Origin: Prevotella sp. BV3P1
GTDB lineage: Bacteria > Bacteroidota > Bacteroidia > Bacteroidales > Bacteroidaceae
NCBI RefSeq assembly: GCF_000479005.1
Contig: NZ_AWXC01000009.1
Location: 1-43,776 of the forward strand
Length of the DNA: 43,776 nucleotides
Direction of reading: 5' to 3'
This document shows positions 26,616-34,922 of the stretch, in pieces (within the stretch, counting starts at the first letter, position 1; each line of letters opens with the position of its first letter). Under the pieces are notes generated by a model that was given only the letters and a program-made list of their open reading frames with translations, was not told the origin of the DNA and did not search any database. Made by a program: the position numbers and the translations under genes.

Positions 26616-27719
26616 TTAAACATTAAATCTAAAGTGCATGATGTCACCGTCTTGCACCACATATTCTTTGCCCTCGATACCTAATTTTCCAGCCTCACGG
26701 ACGGCACTTTCGCTGCCATATTTGATGTAATCATCGTATTTGATGACCTCTGCCCGGATAAAACCTTTCTCAAAATCGGTATGAATGACGCCGGCGCATT
26801 GTGGTGCTTTCCAGCCTTTGTGGTACGTCCAAGCCTTTACTTCCATTTCGCCAGCCGTGATGAATGTTTGCAGGTTGAGCAGCGAATAAGCCTTTTTGAT
26901 GAGGCGGTTCACGCCACTTTCGGTCAATCCCAACTCTTCTAAAAACATTTGCTTGTCCTCGTAGGTCTCCAACGATGCAATATCCTCTTCGGTCTTGGCG
27001 GCAATCACCATGGCTTCAGCGCCCTCTTCTTGGGCAATTTTCTCTATTTGGGCACTATAAGCGTTGCCCTCTTTGGCACTTGCCTCGTCCACATTGCACA
27101 CATACAGTACGGGCTTGGTGGTCAGCAGAAACAGGTTGTGCGCTGCCTCCTCTTCCTCTTTGGTGTCGAACGACACCGTCCGTGCGTTCTTTCCTTGCTC
27201 CAACACCTCCTTGTAGGCTTCTAATACGGTAACAAGCGTCTTGGCTTCCTTGTTGCCCGAAGCAGCTATTTTTTGTTGTTTGGATAGTTGTGCCTCGATG
27301 GTTTCCAAGTCTTTGAGTTGCAATTCCGTGTCAATCACCTCTTTGTCACTGACGGGATTCACCGCCATACCGCCCTCGCGTACCACGTTGTCATCGTCGA
27401 AACAGCGGATAACGTGTATCAGCGCATCACATTCGCGTATGTTTCCCAAGAATTTGTTGCCCAAGCCTTCGCCTTTGGACGCTCCCTTTACCAATCCTGC
27501 AATATCTACTATCTCGCATGTGGCAGGCACGATGCGTCCCGGATGCACGATCTCCGCCAGTTTGGTGAGCCGTTCATCGGGTACCGTTATCACGCCCACG
27601 TTGGGCTCAATTGTACAAAAAGGAAAATTTGCCGCCTGTGCCTTGGCACTCGACAAGCAGTTGAACAGGGTAGACTTGCCCACGTTTGGCAACCCTACAA
27701 TACCACATTTTAATGACAT
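26616..27719 (-). CDS. ychF: Redox-regulated ATPase YchF (Obg-like GTPase superfamily)
   Basis: A 367-residue cytoplasmic P-loop protein of the OLA1/YchF family, which hydrolyses ATP rather than GTP and associates with ribosomes. The P-loop GLPNVGKSTLFN is at residues 8-19, switch II DIAGLVKGASKGEGLGNKFL near 71-90, and the family's NVDEASAKEGN replaces the NKxD guanine motif. A coiled-coil insert (ETIEAQLSKQQKIAASGNK) lies at about 140-160. The C-terminal TGS domain carries the strongly conserved KAWTYHKGWKAPQCAGVIHTD (about 295-315). The length is typical. A -7 box at 27752-27759 gives it its own promoter, divergent from the lipoprotein gene at 27945. Confidence 0.97.
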   Translation of the reverse strand: MSLKCGIVGLPNVGKSTLFNCLSSAKAQAANFPFCTIEPNVGVITVPDERLTKLAEIVHPGRIVPATCEIVDIAGLVKGASKGEGLGNKFLGNIRECDALIHVIRCFDDDNVVREGGMAVNPVSDKEVIDTELQLKDLETIEAQLSKQQKIAASGNKEAKTLVTVLEAYKEVLEQGKNARTVSFDTKEEEEAAHNLFLLTTKPVLYVCNVDEASAKEGNAYSAQIEKIAQEEGAEAMVIAAKTEEDIASLETYEDKQMFLEELGLTESGVNRLIKKAYSLLNLQTFITAGEMEVKAWTYHKGWKAPQCAGVIHTDFEKGFIRAEVIKYDDYIKYGSESAVREAGKLGIEGKEYVVQDGDIMHFRFNV

Positions 27720-27751
27720 GTCGTTATGATAAACGTTTATATTATAATGTG

Positions 27752-27759
27752 CAAATTTA
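27752..27759 (-). promoter_or_regulatory. Candidate -7 box (TAAATTTG) for ychF
   Basis: TAAATTTG on the minus strand, 32 bases before the ATG at 27719, matches TAnnTTTG. It lies in the 225-base divergent region between ychF and the plus-strand lipoprotein gene. Confidence 0.5.
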
Positions 27760-27944
27760 CGAAAAAGATTGGGAAACGAACGAGGAAAAGCGTATAAAAG
27801 TGCTGGCTGAAAGGGAATCCATCATGCCGCGACTCGCGTGTTCTGGCTCGAATATGGTCTTTTTTGCCTTCTTTGCCAATATTTGTCCTCATTGTTCTTG
27901 TTGTTAGTCAATATTTTTATAATTTTATTCAAAAATTCCGGAGA

Positions 27945-28865
27945 ATGACTAAACTTTGGATATCACTCTTTTGTATTTTGCTCCTTGCAGCTTGTGGTGG
28001 CAGGCAAACAAACGAAGTTGCCACCCGCAGCATATATTACTGGCGCACCACTTTCCGACTCGATTCTGCCGAGCGTGCCTTCCTTCGCATGCACCATGTG
28101 AAAAAACTCTACATCAGATATTTCGACGTGACACCAGACGAAGAGATGCACCCCATGCCCAATGCCACAATCACCTTTGCCGACACCCTGCCGCAAGGTG
28201 TCGAGATTGTGCCCGTGGTGTTTATCGTCAATCGTTTCCAAGCGGGAAGCATTGATGACATAGCCGACCAAGTGTTTCGCCGTATTCTACAGATGAACGA
28301 AACGCACGACATCAAGGGCATCAGAGAAATCCAAATAGACTGCGACTGGACTATGAGCACGCAGAAACGCTATTTCAGTATGCTCCGACGTATGCGCGAT
28401 CTCTGTCATGAGCATAGGTTGACACTGTCGGCTACCATCCGTCTGCACCAGTTGTCGCTCGAAGTTCCACCTGTGGACAAGGGTATCCTGATGATGTACA
28501 ACACCGGCGATTTCACCCAACTCTCCGTCCATAAGCCAATTCTCGACATGAAAGACGTGAAACCTTATCTGCACAGTTTGCCCCGATACAAATTGCCTCT
28601 CAACGTCGCTTACCCGCTATTCACGTGGCGTGTGCTGTTCCGCGATGGCAAATATGTGGGTATTATGCATGGTGATGACGATTTTCCCGTGTTGCAGGGT
28701 GACAGTGTAGCCACGCGCCAGCCTGAACTTGATGACATCATGGCTGCCCGGCGAGCTGTGGACAGTCTGCGCCCGGAGGCCAACAGCGAGGTGATACTCT
28801 ATCATCTCAACAACAAGAATATCAACCGTTTTACTCCCAACGACTATGAAAATATCTATCAGTAG
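27945..28865 (+). CDS. Lipoprotein of unknown function, possibly DUF3142-like
   Basis: 306 residues from the ATG at 27945, which follows GGAGA and gives MTKLWISLFCILLLAACGGR, a textbook lipoprotein signal (Cys18). Upstream in-frame starts would bury this signal. The mature part alternates beta strands and helices: SIYYWRTTF, HVKKLYIRYFDV, VEIVPVVFIV, IKGIREIQIDCDWTMSTQKRYFSML, HRLTLSATIRLHQL and DKGILMMYNTGDF. This is the pattern of a TIM-barrel, and the QIDCDWT...Y..ML..MR block resembles DUF3142 proteins. Acidic residues in IQIDCDWT could be catalytic or sugar-binding, but nothing proves it. It overlaps the next gene by 20 bases, so the two products are probably made together and work together. 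Confidence 0.8.
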   Translation: MTKLWISLFCILLLAACGGRQTNEVATRSIYYWRTTFRLDSAERAFLRMHHVKKLYIRYFDVTPDEEMHPMPNATITFADTLPQGVEIVPVVFIVNRFQAGSIDDIADQVFRRILQMNETHDIKGIREIQIDCDWTMSTQKRYFSMLRRMRDLCHEHRLTLSATIRLHQLSLEVPPVDKGILMMYNTGDFTQLSVHKPILDMKDVKPYLHSLPRYKLPLNVAYPLFTWRVLFRDGKYVGIMHGDDDFPVLQGDSVATRQPELDDIMAARRAVDSLRPEANSEVILYHLNNKNINRFTPNDYENIYQ

Positions 28866-31122
28866 CATTAATTTTCGGACAGGATTAGTTACCCTGATCC
28901 TGGCCCTGATTCCTTGTCTCGGCGCGATGGCATGCGCATTTGAGGGGCCTACCCACAACTATTACCTTTTCAGCGTGTTTCATCGCAGCTTGATGGGAGA
29001 TCGTTTCGGAACCGAGACCGAGGTGTTTTGGAACAAATATGTCGGCAACGATCCCCGTTTTTCTTCCTATCGGTGGAGCCGGGAGGTGGTAATGGATGTG
29101 GCCAAGCGCAAGGGAGACACCGAGATGATGGGCTACCTGAGGTTGCTTAATTCCTACATCGATGCCTCTGTCTTTTACGACGCTTGGGAATATCCGTCGA
29201 AGGAGAAAATTGCCCAGAGCCAGGCCACCATGCGAGAACTTCAGGCTGAGGCCCGAAAATACAAGGGAAGAAGGTTTCGAGCGCAATATATGCTGATGGT
29301 GATGCGCACGCATTTCGCCCTGAAACAATATCGAGAGGCCATGAACTGTTGGACGCGGCAGGGACAAAAACTGCCACAAAGCGTCTACCGAGACCTGATG
29401 CAAAACCTCTATGCGGGTTGTCTCTTGCGCCTTGGGCAACGTCGTGAGGCAGTGGAAATCTATGCTGCGCAGGAAGACTTCGCAAGTTTGCAATACAGCG
29501 TGCGCAACTATCGCAACCTTGCCGGTATCAGCAAGGTGTTTGCCGAAAATCCCAATTCGCCCACGTTGCTCTATCTTGTGCAGGACTTTGTGAACAACTT
29601 GCAGGAAACGCAGGATGTCTATGCCAACGAATGGCTCTCGAAAGAAGTTTATCCGGAGGATTCCGACAAGGTGAACTGGATTAGGGAGATAGGCGCACAG
29701 TCCATCTATAAGCCCGAAGCTCGGCAGTTTATCGACTTTGCCCGTAGGGTGGTGGCCAGTGGAAAGAGCCGCACGCCCTGCCTCTGGATGTCGGCCATAG
29801 GTTGTCTGGAGCACCAAATGGACGACTATCAACGGGCTAAAATCGACCTCGCCAAAGCGCTCACCCTCAACGGAACGCCCCGCATGAAGGACAATGCGCG
29901 CGCCATCTACGCGGCCAACTCGGTGTTTGTGGAGCCGATGAAAAGGAAGTATCGCCAATGGATGGCGGCCGAATTGCAGTGGCTCGATGCCAAGTCGAAG
30001 CTGGATATAACCGACAGCGTGCTGACCGACGACCATTATCGCGATGTGAAAGAACGCATTGTGTACAACGGATTGGTGTCCCGCTATTTCAAATCGGGCG
30101 ACCGCACGATGGCCATGGCGATGCTTTGCATGATGGATAACGAGTTCAAGCGCATTGTGGGTATGCCCAACTGGCGACATCCTGACTTCAAGGCCGCCGA
30201 CAAGCCATGGAACTCAGATTATTTTGGCGAGTATTTCGAGGCTCTCGACAGCGTTAATGTGGAGCAGCTCAAGCATTACGCGCGTTTCCTCAGCAAGAAG
30301 CCCAAGGATGCTTTGCAACGCTATGTGTGGGATAAATGCTATCGCGATGCCGATTATTACAACGACCTGATCGGCACCAAACTCATGGCACGAGGGAGGT
30401 TTGCCGAGGCTATTCCCTATCTTGAAAAGGTGAGTATGGCCTTTCTGAATACCCAGAACATCGTGCCTTATGTCCGTCATCGCAGCTATGAGACGGAGCG
30501 ATGGCTGACCAAACAGAAAGTGGGGGACGAGTTTGAGGGTTACATGCCCCTGCTTACCACAAACCGGAAAGTAGAGTTTTGCCGTCGTATTCTTGCTGTG
30601 CAGCATCTCTATCGCAACATGCGGCCATCGGAGCAGCGTCTCGAAAAGGCCTACGAACTGGCCTCGCTCTATTATCAGGCCAGTTATTTGGGCGACTGCT
30701 GGTGGCTCACGCAGTATGGTCTCAGCTCTGCGCAAGACAGCACCAAGACGGGCAACATGGACTTTGTGGCCTATGCCATCAACCTGTTGGAAGAGAGTGC
30801 GCGCTCGTCAGACTTCTCGTTGAAGCAGAAAAGCCTTTACGCCCTGGCTTTTATCCCGCAGGATTCGTGGTATGAGAAAGGGTGGGACGGCACCATCGGG
30901 GTATATCACGACCTTAGCAACCCTTCCGTGCATCCTGCTTCGCGACAATCCCGAGCCATGATGCGACTCGCGGAATTTGCACACGACAATGCCGAGCGCA
31001 TCGCCCCATACATCTCCCGCTGTGAGGAACTCAAGGCTTTCGAGAGAACCAGACTGACGACACCCTTCGCATTTTTCTCCTACGATGGTTGTTTCTTAGA
31101 AGAATTTACTTGCCCCTACTGA
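28846..31122 (+). CDS. Large exported helical-repeat protein of unknown function
   Basis: 758 residues. The ATG at 28846 lies within the last codons of the preceding gene (20-base overlap in another frame), implying translational coupling. The N-terminal hydrophobic segment GLVTLILALIPCLGAMACAF is a signal peptide, cleaved or lipidated; MACAF is not a perfect lipobox. The mature N-terminus EGPTHNYYLFSVFHR is followed by ~700 residues of mostly amphipathic helix pairs, such as QYREAMNCWTRQGQKLP, LAGCLLRLGQRREAVEIYAA and GRFAEAIPYLEKVSMAFL. These read as degenerate TPR repeats, at least six by eye. No enzyme motif was found. The family is not one I can name. A scaffold or binding role in the envelope with the TIM-barrel-like lipoprotein is inference. 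Confidence 0.85.
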   Translation: MKISISSINFRTGLVTLILALIPCLGAMACAFEGPTHNYYLFSVFHRSLMGDRFGTETEVFWNKYVGNDPRFSSYRWSREVVMDVAKRKGDTEMMGYLRLLNSYIDASVFYDAWEYPSKEKIAQSQATMRELQAEARKYKGRRFRAQYMLMVMRTHFALKQYREAMNCWTRQGQKLPQSVYRDLMQNLYAGCLLRLGQRREAVEIYAAQEDFASLQYSVRNYRNLAGISKVFAENPNSPTLLYLVQDFVNNLQETQDVYANEWLSKEVYPEDSDKVNWIREIGAQSIYKPEARQFIDFARRVVASGKSRTPCLWMSAIGCLEHQMDDYQRAKIDLAKALTLNGTPRMKDNARAIYAANSVFVEPMKRKYRQWMAAELQWLDAKSKLDITDSVLTDDHYRDVKERIVYNGLVSRYFKSGDRTMAMAMLCMMDNEFKRIVGMPNWRHPDFKAADKPWNSDYFGEYFEALDSVNVEQLKHYARFLSKKPKDALQRYVWDKCYRDADYYNDLIGTKLMARGRFAEAIPYLEKVSMAFLNTQNIVPYVRHRSYETERWLTKQKVGDEFEGYMPLLTTNRKVEFCRRILAVQHLYRNMRPSEQRLEKAYELASLYYQASYLGDCWWLTQYGLSSAQDSTKTGNMDFVAYAINLLEESARSSDFSLKQKSLYALAFIPQDSWYEKGWDGTIGVYHDLSNPSVHPASRQSRAMMRLAEFAHDNAERIAPYISRCEELKAFERTRLTTPFAFFSYDGCFLEEFTCPY

Positions 31123-31237
31123 ATTGAAGATAATCAGTATCACCCGTAGGGGCGAGATTTATCACGCTCCGAAACACATCCGGGAAATGGTGTGATGCTT
31201 CCGGAATTTATCTCCAGTCGTTGTTTGTAACCATTCG

Positions 31238-31285
31238 AAAACACTCCACTCTGTTCTCCTATAGGAGGGTGGAGTGGAGTGTTTT
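31238..31285. terminator. Bidirectional terminator between convergent genes
   Basis: AAAACACTCCACTC (31238-31251) pairs perfectly with GAGTGGAGTGTTTT (31272-31285), enclosing CTCCTATAGGAG. The outer A/T pairs supply a T-run on both strands, so it can end both the plus-strand pair upstream and the minus-strand BspA-like gene. Confidence 0.8.
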
Positions 31286-31305
31286 GTTAGGTTGGGATAG
31301 AACTT

Positions 31306-32928
31306 CTATTTCTGAATATATTTCTTTTTGTTTTTAATAACGATGCCTTTGTAGCTCTCGTTCACACGACGGCCGCTAAGGTCGTATGCTTTGCCATCGC
31401 TTGCCCGGTCGGCAGTCTTCACGTGGTCAATACCTGTAGTCTTGCTTGTGAAGTAACCCGTGGTGGGGTTAGCCATCTCAATGCCGGTTTTGTATCGGTC
31501 GTACGCAATGTTGGTACCTTTTAGTTGCTCACAGGATTGAAACATTCTATAATCATTAAATACATGACCAGTATTCCAGTTAGTGTTGCAGAAAATAGTG
31601 GTTAGGGAATAACAGAAATCGAACATGTAGCCCATGTCGGTGACGTTTTGGGTGTTGAATTTGCTTAGGTCGAGTGATGTCAATGAATAGCAGTCATAGA
31701 ACATCCTACTCATGTTGGTGACGTTTTGGGTGTTGAATTTGCTTAGGTCAAGTGATGTCAACGCCTTGCAGTAATAGAACATGTCTTCCATATTGGTGAC
31801 GTTTTGGGTGTTGAATTTGCTTAGGTCGAGCGCTGTCAATGAATAGCAGAAATAGAACATGCTGCTCATGTCGGTGACGTTTTGAGTGTTGAAGTTGCTT
31901 AGGTCGAGCGATGTTAATGCCTGGCAGTTATAGAATATGCGGTTCATGTTGGTGACGTTTTGGGTGTTAAAGTTGCTTACATCGAGCGCTGTCGATGCCT
32001 TGCAGTCAGCGAACATGTAGCCCATGTCGGTGACGTTTTGAGTGTTGAAGTTGCTTAGGTCGAGCGATGTTAATGCCTGGCAATGAGAGAACATGCGGTT
32101 CATGTTGGTGACGTTTTGGGTGTTGAAGTTGCTCACATCGAGTGATGTCAATGCCTTGCAGTAAGAGAACATCATCGTCATGTTGGTGACGTTTTCGGTG
32201 TTGAAGTTGCTTACATCGAGCGATGTCAATGCCTGGCAGCCAGAGAACATGCAAAACATGTTGGTGACGTTTTGGGTGTTGAATTTGCTCACATCAAGCG
32301 ATATCAATGCCTCGCAGTCAGCGAACATGTCTTCCATATTGGTGACGTTTTGGGTATTGAAGTTGCTTAGGTCGATCGATGTCAATGCCTTGCAGCGAGC
32401 GAACATGTAGCCCATGTCGGTGACGTTTTGGGTATTGAATTTGCTCACATCAAGCGATGTCAATTCCTCGCAGCCACAGAACATCCAGCCCATGTCAGTG
32501 ACGTTTTGGGTATTGAATTTGCTCACATCGAGCGATGTCAATGCCTTGCAGCCACAGAACATGTCCCACATGTTGGTAACCTTTTCGGTGTTCAGGTTTT
32601 GTATGCCCTTGATGTCCTGTAAATTGATACAATATTTGAACCAAGAGAGGGTGCTGGTGGGACGGTACTTGGAAAAGGAAACGTCGAACACGACGTGCTT
32701 GATATTTTCCTGATGTTTATCATAATCACCTGCCCAAGCGGGAGCTTTCCAAGGTTCGGGCATATCGTAAATGCAGATATAATACCAATGAGTGGCGCGC
32801 TGATTATCATAATAAAAAGTGAGTGTATCGTCAGGTGTTAATACGGCATAAGCCTCTTGTGCTACCGCAGGCAGGCTACCCGTGACCGCCAAAAGGGCGA
32901 CGAAGAGTGAAAGTAGATAATTTCTCAT
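31306..32928 (-). CDS. BspA-family leucine-rich-repeat surface protein (DUF285 repeats)
   Basis: A 540-residue exported protein. The signal peptide is NYLLSLFVALLAVTGSLPAVAQ. After ~100 residues come thirteen tandem 26-residue repeats of the form FNTQNVT(N/D)MxxMFxxCxALTSLDLSx (about 112-450), the DUF285 or BspA-type repeat known from surface proteins that bind host proteins or other bacteria. The C-terminus (KAYDLSGRRVNESYKGIVIKNKKKYIQ) is the short beta-strand tail common on exported Prevotella proteins, resembling a type IX secretion sorting signal, so surface delivery is likely. The DNA repeats are 78 bp and nearly identical, so copy number may vary. The gene is monocistronic, with a -7/-33 promoter at 33132-33161 and a strong terminator. 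Confidence 0.93.
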   Translation of the reverse strand: MRNYLLSLFVALLAVTGSLPAVAQEAYAVLTPDDTLTFYYDNQRATHWYYICIYDMPEPWKAPAWAGDYDKHQENIKHVVFDVSFSKYRPTSTLSWFKYCINLQDIKGIQNLNTEKVTNMWDMFCGCKALTSLDVSKFNTQNVTDMGWMFCGCEELTSLDVSKFNTQNVTDMGYMFARCKALTSIDLSNFNTQNVTNMEDMFADCEALISLDVSKFNTQNVTNMFCMFSGCQALTSLDVSNFNTENVTNMTMMFSYCKALTSLDVSNFNTQNVTNMNRMFSHCQALTSLDLSNFNTQNVTDMGYMFADCKASTALDVSNFNTQNVTNMNRIFYNCQALTSLDLSNFNTQNVTDMSSMFYFCYSLTALDLSKFNTQNVTNMEDMFYYCKALTSLDLSKFNTQNVTNMSRMFYDCYSLTSLDLSKFNTQNVTDMGYMFDFCYSLTTIFCNTNWNTGHVFNDYRMFQSCEQLKGTNIAYDRYKTGIEMANPTTGYFTSKTTGIDHVKTADRASDGKAYDLSGRRVNESYKGIVIKNKKKYIQK

Positions 32929-33297
32929 GATGATTGGTTTTGAATGAATAAAAAGAGGTCATCTGTCCGTCTTGTTTCCCAAGGGGTGGTGCGGGCAAAC
33001 TCGTGACCGTGATTAACTATCAATTGCGGATTGCAGTACACATTCATCTTTTCGTGAACAGATGATGTTTCTGCATCGGAAATCTCACCTTAGCCATATC
33101 GGTTGCGTGTCGCAGAAGGTGAATACGAACACAAAATTAAATATAAAAACCAGAAAAACAACGGTTTACCCTAAAAATATTTGAACGATCAATCGTTTCA
33201 ATCGAGTGCGCTTCCACCTATATTAGAAAATGAGATTGAGCGTCATGTTATTTTGCAGATATTCTAAAGGTGTACACAGCGTGTAGTTAAAAATCAC
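32929..33297. other. Leader of the BspA-like gene and divergent promoter region
   Basis: About 370 bases with no gene. It holds the BspA-like promoter at 33132-33161 and, around 33183-33204, a near-palindrome centred on ACGATCAATCGT. The ~200-base untranslated leader shows no clear structured element. Confidence 0.5.
33132..33161 (-). promoter_or_regulatory. Promoter of the BspA-like gene (TTG, 19-base spacer, TAATTTTG)
   Basis: On the minus strand TTG (33161-33159) is followed after 19 bases by TAATTTTG (33139-33132), the Bacteroidota -33/-7 pair at proper spacing. It gives a leader of about 200 bases. Confidence 0.5.
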
Positions 33298-33305
33298 TAT
33301 ATTTG
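33298..33305 (+). promoter_or_regulatory. Candidate -7 box (TATATTTG) for the truncated cation efflux gene
   Basis: TATATTTG followed by CAGG lies 30 bases before ATG at 33336, a normal leader length, so the remnant gene probably is still transcribed. Confidence 0.5.
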
Positions 33306-33335
33306 CAGGTGCAACCCTTTAATCTCAAAACATTG

Positions 33336-33668
33336 ATGGAAAAATCCGATTCCGACCGTCAGCGAGAACAGTCCATATACCGTGTCACCATAGCCGGCAG
33401 CATCATCAATGCTGTGTTGCTGGCGTTCAAGTTCACGGCTGGAATCTTGGGTGGGTCGGCTGCCATGATAGCTGATGCCGTGCGAATGCCGTGCGAGATG
33501 TCGCTCTATGAGGCGCATGAGAAGGCCACCCGCATCGAAAAAAGGTTGCGCGAGCAATTTGGCGAGCACACCCACATCGCCCTGCATCTGGAGCCTTTGA
33601 AGGTGAATGGCTGTTATGTGAGTCCGAAAGAAATGAACCAACACAGCCGCACGTCAACACAGTCTTGA
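33336..33668 (+). pseudogene. Internally deleted cation diffusion facilitator (CDF) transporter
   Basis: 110 codons from ATG at 33336; an in-frame TTG at 33303 lies inside the promoter box and is rejected. Residues 1-51 (QSIYRVTIAGSIINAVLL then FKFTAGILGGSAAMIADAV) are the start of a CDF metal-efflux protein through helix 1-2, where HSLSD should follow. Instead the frame jumps to MSLYEAHEKATRIEKRLREQ and HTHIALHLEPLK, the cytoplasmic C-terminal domain. Around 200 residues, carrying the remaining membrane helices and the metal-binding HxxxD sites, are gone. The reading frame is kept. The join carries an 11-bp tandem duplication, ATGCCGTGCGA twice (33475-33496). It cannot transport. The family's product would have exported Zn, Fe or Mn. 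Confidence 0.85.
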
Positions 33669-33708
33669 ATGTGGGCGTAATGAATTATGAGTCAAAAGAT
33701 TAAGAAAA

Positions 33709-33759
33709 GCCTTTCAAAGTCAATGACATTGAGTGGCAAAGTCATTGACTTTGAAAGGC
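33709..33759 (-). terminator. 19-bp perfect inverted repeat, likely terminator of the nad operon
   Basis: GCCTTTCAAAGTCAATGAC (33709-33727) and its exact complement (33741-33759) flank a 13-base loop. Read on the minus strand, TTTTCTTAATCTTTT follows the stem, so it could end transcripts from nadBAC, although it lies over 200 bases past the nadC stop. Confidence 0.5.
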
Positions 33760-33838
33760 AAAAGCATGGAGATTGGGTGCCAAAGTGATTGAGATTAGAA
33801 ATCAAAGGGAATGGTCATTGATGCTATCAGCTGCGACC

Positions 33839-33904
33839 TTTGATTTCAGCAGCTGTTTCATTTGATTTCAACAGCTTTTTCATTTGATTTCAGCAGCTGC
33901 GAAA
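33839..33904. repeat. Three tandem 22-bp repeats
   Basis: TTTGATTTCAGCAGCTGTTTCA, TTTGATTTCAACAGCTTTTTCA and TTTGATTTCAGCAGCTGCGAAA follow each other without spacers. The CAGCTG core is palindromic and occurs again just upstream (ATCAGCTGCGA, 33827-33837). There is no coding sense in either strand. It could be a protein-binding array or a slippage product. Confidence 0.6.
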
Positions 33905-33975
33905 GCACTCGGCTTTCGCCTGTGTTTTTAGAATCAAAAAATTAGCTCAAAATCTGCCGAGGCTGATGTTTCAAG

Positions 33976-34857
33976 TCATCCTTGTTGGATTTTGAGCTTG
34001 TCACTTCCAGCGGCTTTCAGACTCATGTCCAGTCCCTTCACGCTGTGGGTGAGCGCACCAAAGGAGATAAAGTCAACCCCCGCTTTGGCGTATGGAATCA
34101 TGGTGTCGAACGTGATACCGCCACTCGATTCGGTTTCGCAGCGTCCGTTGACCTTTTCTACGGCCTGGCGGGTCTGCTCGGGCGTGAAGTTGTCGAACAT
34201 GATGCGGTCGCATCCCTCGGCCAATGCCTCGTCTAACTCTTGGAAATTGCGCACCTCACACTCTATTTTCAGGTTCTTGCCATGCTCTTTGCAATACTTC
34301 TTGGCACGCGAGATGGCATTGCGTACGCCCCCGCAAAAGTCGATATGGTTGTCTTTAAGCAGAATCATGTCGAACAGTCCGATGCGATGATTCATGCCCC
34401 CGCCTATCTTCACCGCCTCTTTCTCGAGCATGCGCATGCCCGGTGTGGTTTTTCTGGTGTCCAGCACGCGTGTCTTTGTGCCAGCCTCAATCAAGGCTTG
34501 CTGGTAGCGGTGCGTCATGGTGGCGATGCCACTCATGCGTTGTAGGATGTTCAACACCAATCGCTCGGTCTGCAAAAGGCTTTGCTCGCGCCCTTTAACC
34601 GTCAGCACGATGTCGCCCGGGTGGACGTGCGTGCCATCGGGTATGTGTATCTCGACCTCCAAGTTGGGATCAAAACGATGGAACACCTCTTGGGCAATGT
34701 TTGCGCCAGCCAATATTCCTTCCTCTTTGATGAGTAGCTTACATTCGCCCATGGCATCGGCAGGGATGCAGCACAGCGTGGTGTGATCGCCGTCACCAAT
34801 ATCTTCACTGAAGGCGAGGTCAAACAATTTGTCATTCAATTCTTGTACGGAGAGCAT
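33976..34857 (-). CDS. nadC: Nicotinate-nucleotide pyrophosphorylase (quinolinate phosphoribosyltransferase)
   Basis: 293 residues from ATG at 34857 (MLSVQELNDKLFDLAFSEDIGDGDHTT). The frame is open much further upstream but overlaps nadA there and has no family similarity, so this start is chosen. NadC joins quinolinate to PRPP, releasing CO2 to give nicotinate mononucleotide. Family marks are LNILQRMSGIATMTHRYQQ, TRKTTPGMRMLEKEAVKIGG, HRIGLFDMILLKDNH and the C-terminal SSGGITFDTMIPYAKAGVD then ISFGALTHS. The Arg, His and Lys residues contacting substrate in these blocks are present. It is the last gene of the nadB-nadA-nadC operon, 65 bases after nadA. Confidence 0.97.
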   Translation of the reverse strand: MLSVQELNDKLFDLAFSEDIGDGDHTTLCCIPADAMGECKLLIKEEGILAGANIAQEVFHRFDPNLEVEIHIPDGTHVHPGDIVLTVKGREQSLLQTERLVLNILQRMSGIATMTHRYQQALIEAGTKTRVLDTRKTTPGMRMLEKEAVKIGGGMNHRIGLFDMILLKDNHIDFCGGVRNAISRAKKYCKEHGKNLKIECEVRNFQELDEALAEGCDRIMFDNFTPEQTRQAVEKVNGRCETESSGGITFDTMIPYAKAGVDFISFGALTHSVKGLDMSLKAAGSDKLKIQQG

Positions 34858-34922
34858 GATTTCTTGATTTTGTGATGATGAAAAATGATGAGTTGACTGG
34901 CATATAGTCGTGTGAAAAACGG

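Larger units (their letters stand above)
33669..33975. other. Repeat-rich spacer between CDF remnant and nadC
   Basis: About 300 bases with no gene but dense structure: a 19-bp inverted repeat (33709-33759) and three tandem 22-bp units (33839-33904). Both are listed separately. Confidence 0.6.

Noticed and set aside
28885..30180. 431-codon open frame on the minus strand
   Set aside because: It is antisense to the 758-residue exported protein, which has a signal peptide, coupling and helical repeats; the antisense frame is His-rich, low-complexity and lacks any of these.
31565..32600. Regular 78-bp repeats as a CRISPR array
   Set aside because: The period is coding (26 codons) and continuous, with no spacers; it is the BspA-type repeat region.
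32006..32713. Plus- and minus-strand alternative frames across the BspA repeats
   Set aside because: They are by-products of the repeat periodicity, which keeps other frames open.
33839..33904. Three 22-bp repeats as a mini-CRISPR
   Set aside because: The units are directly adjacent with no spacers and no cas genes are near.
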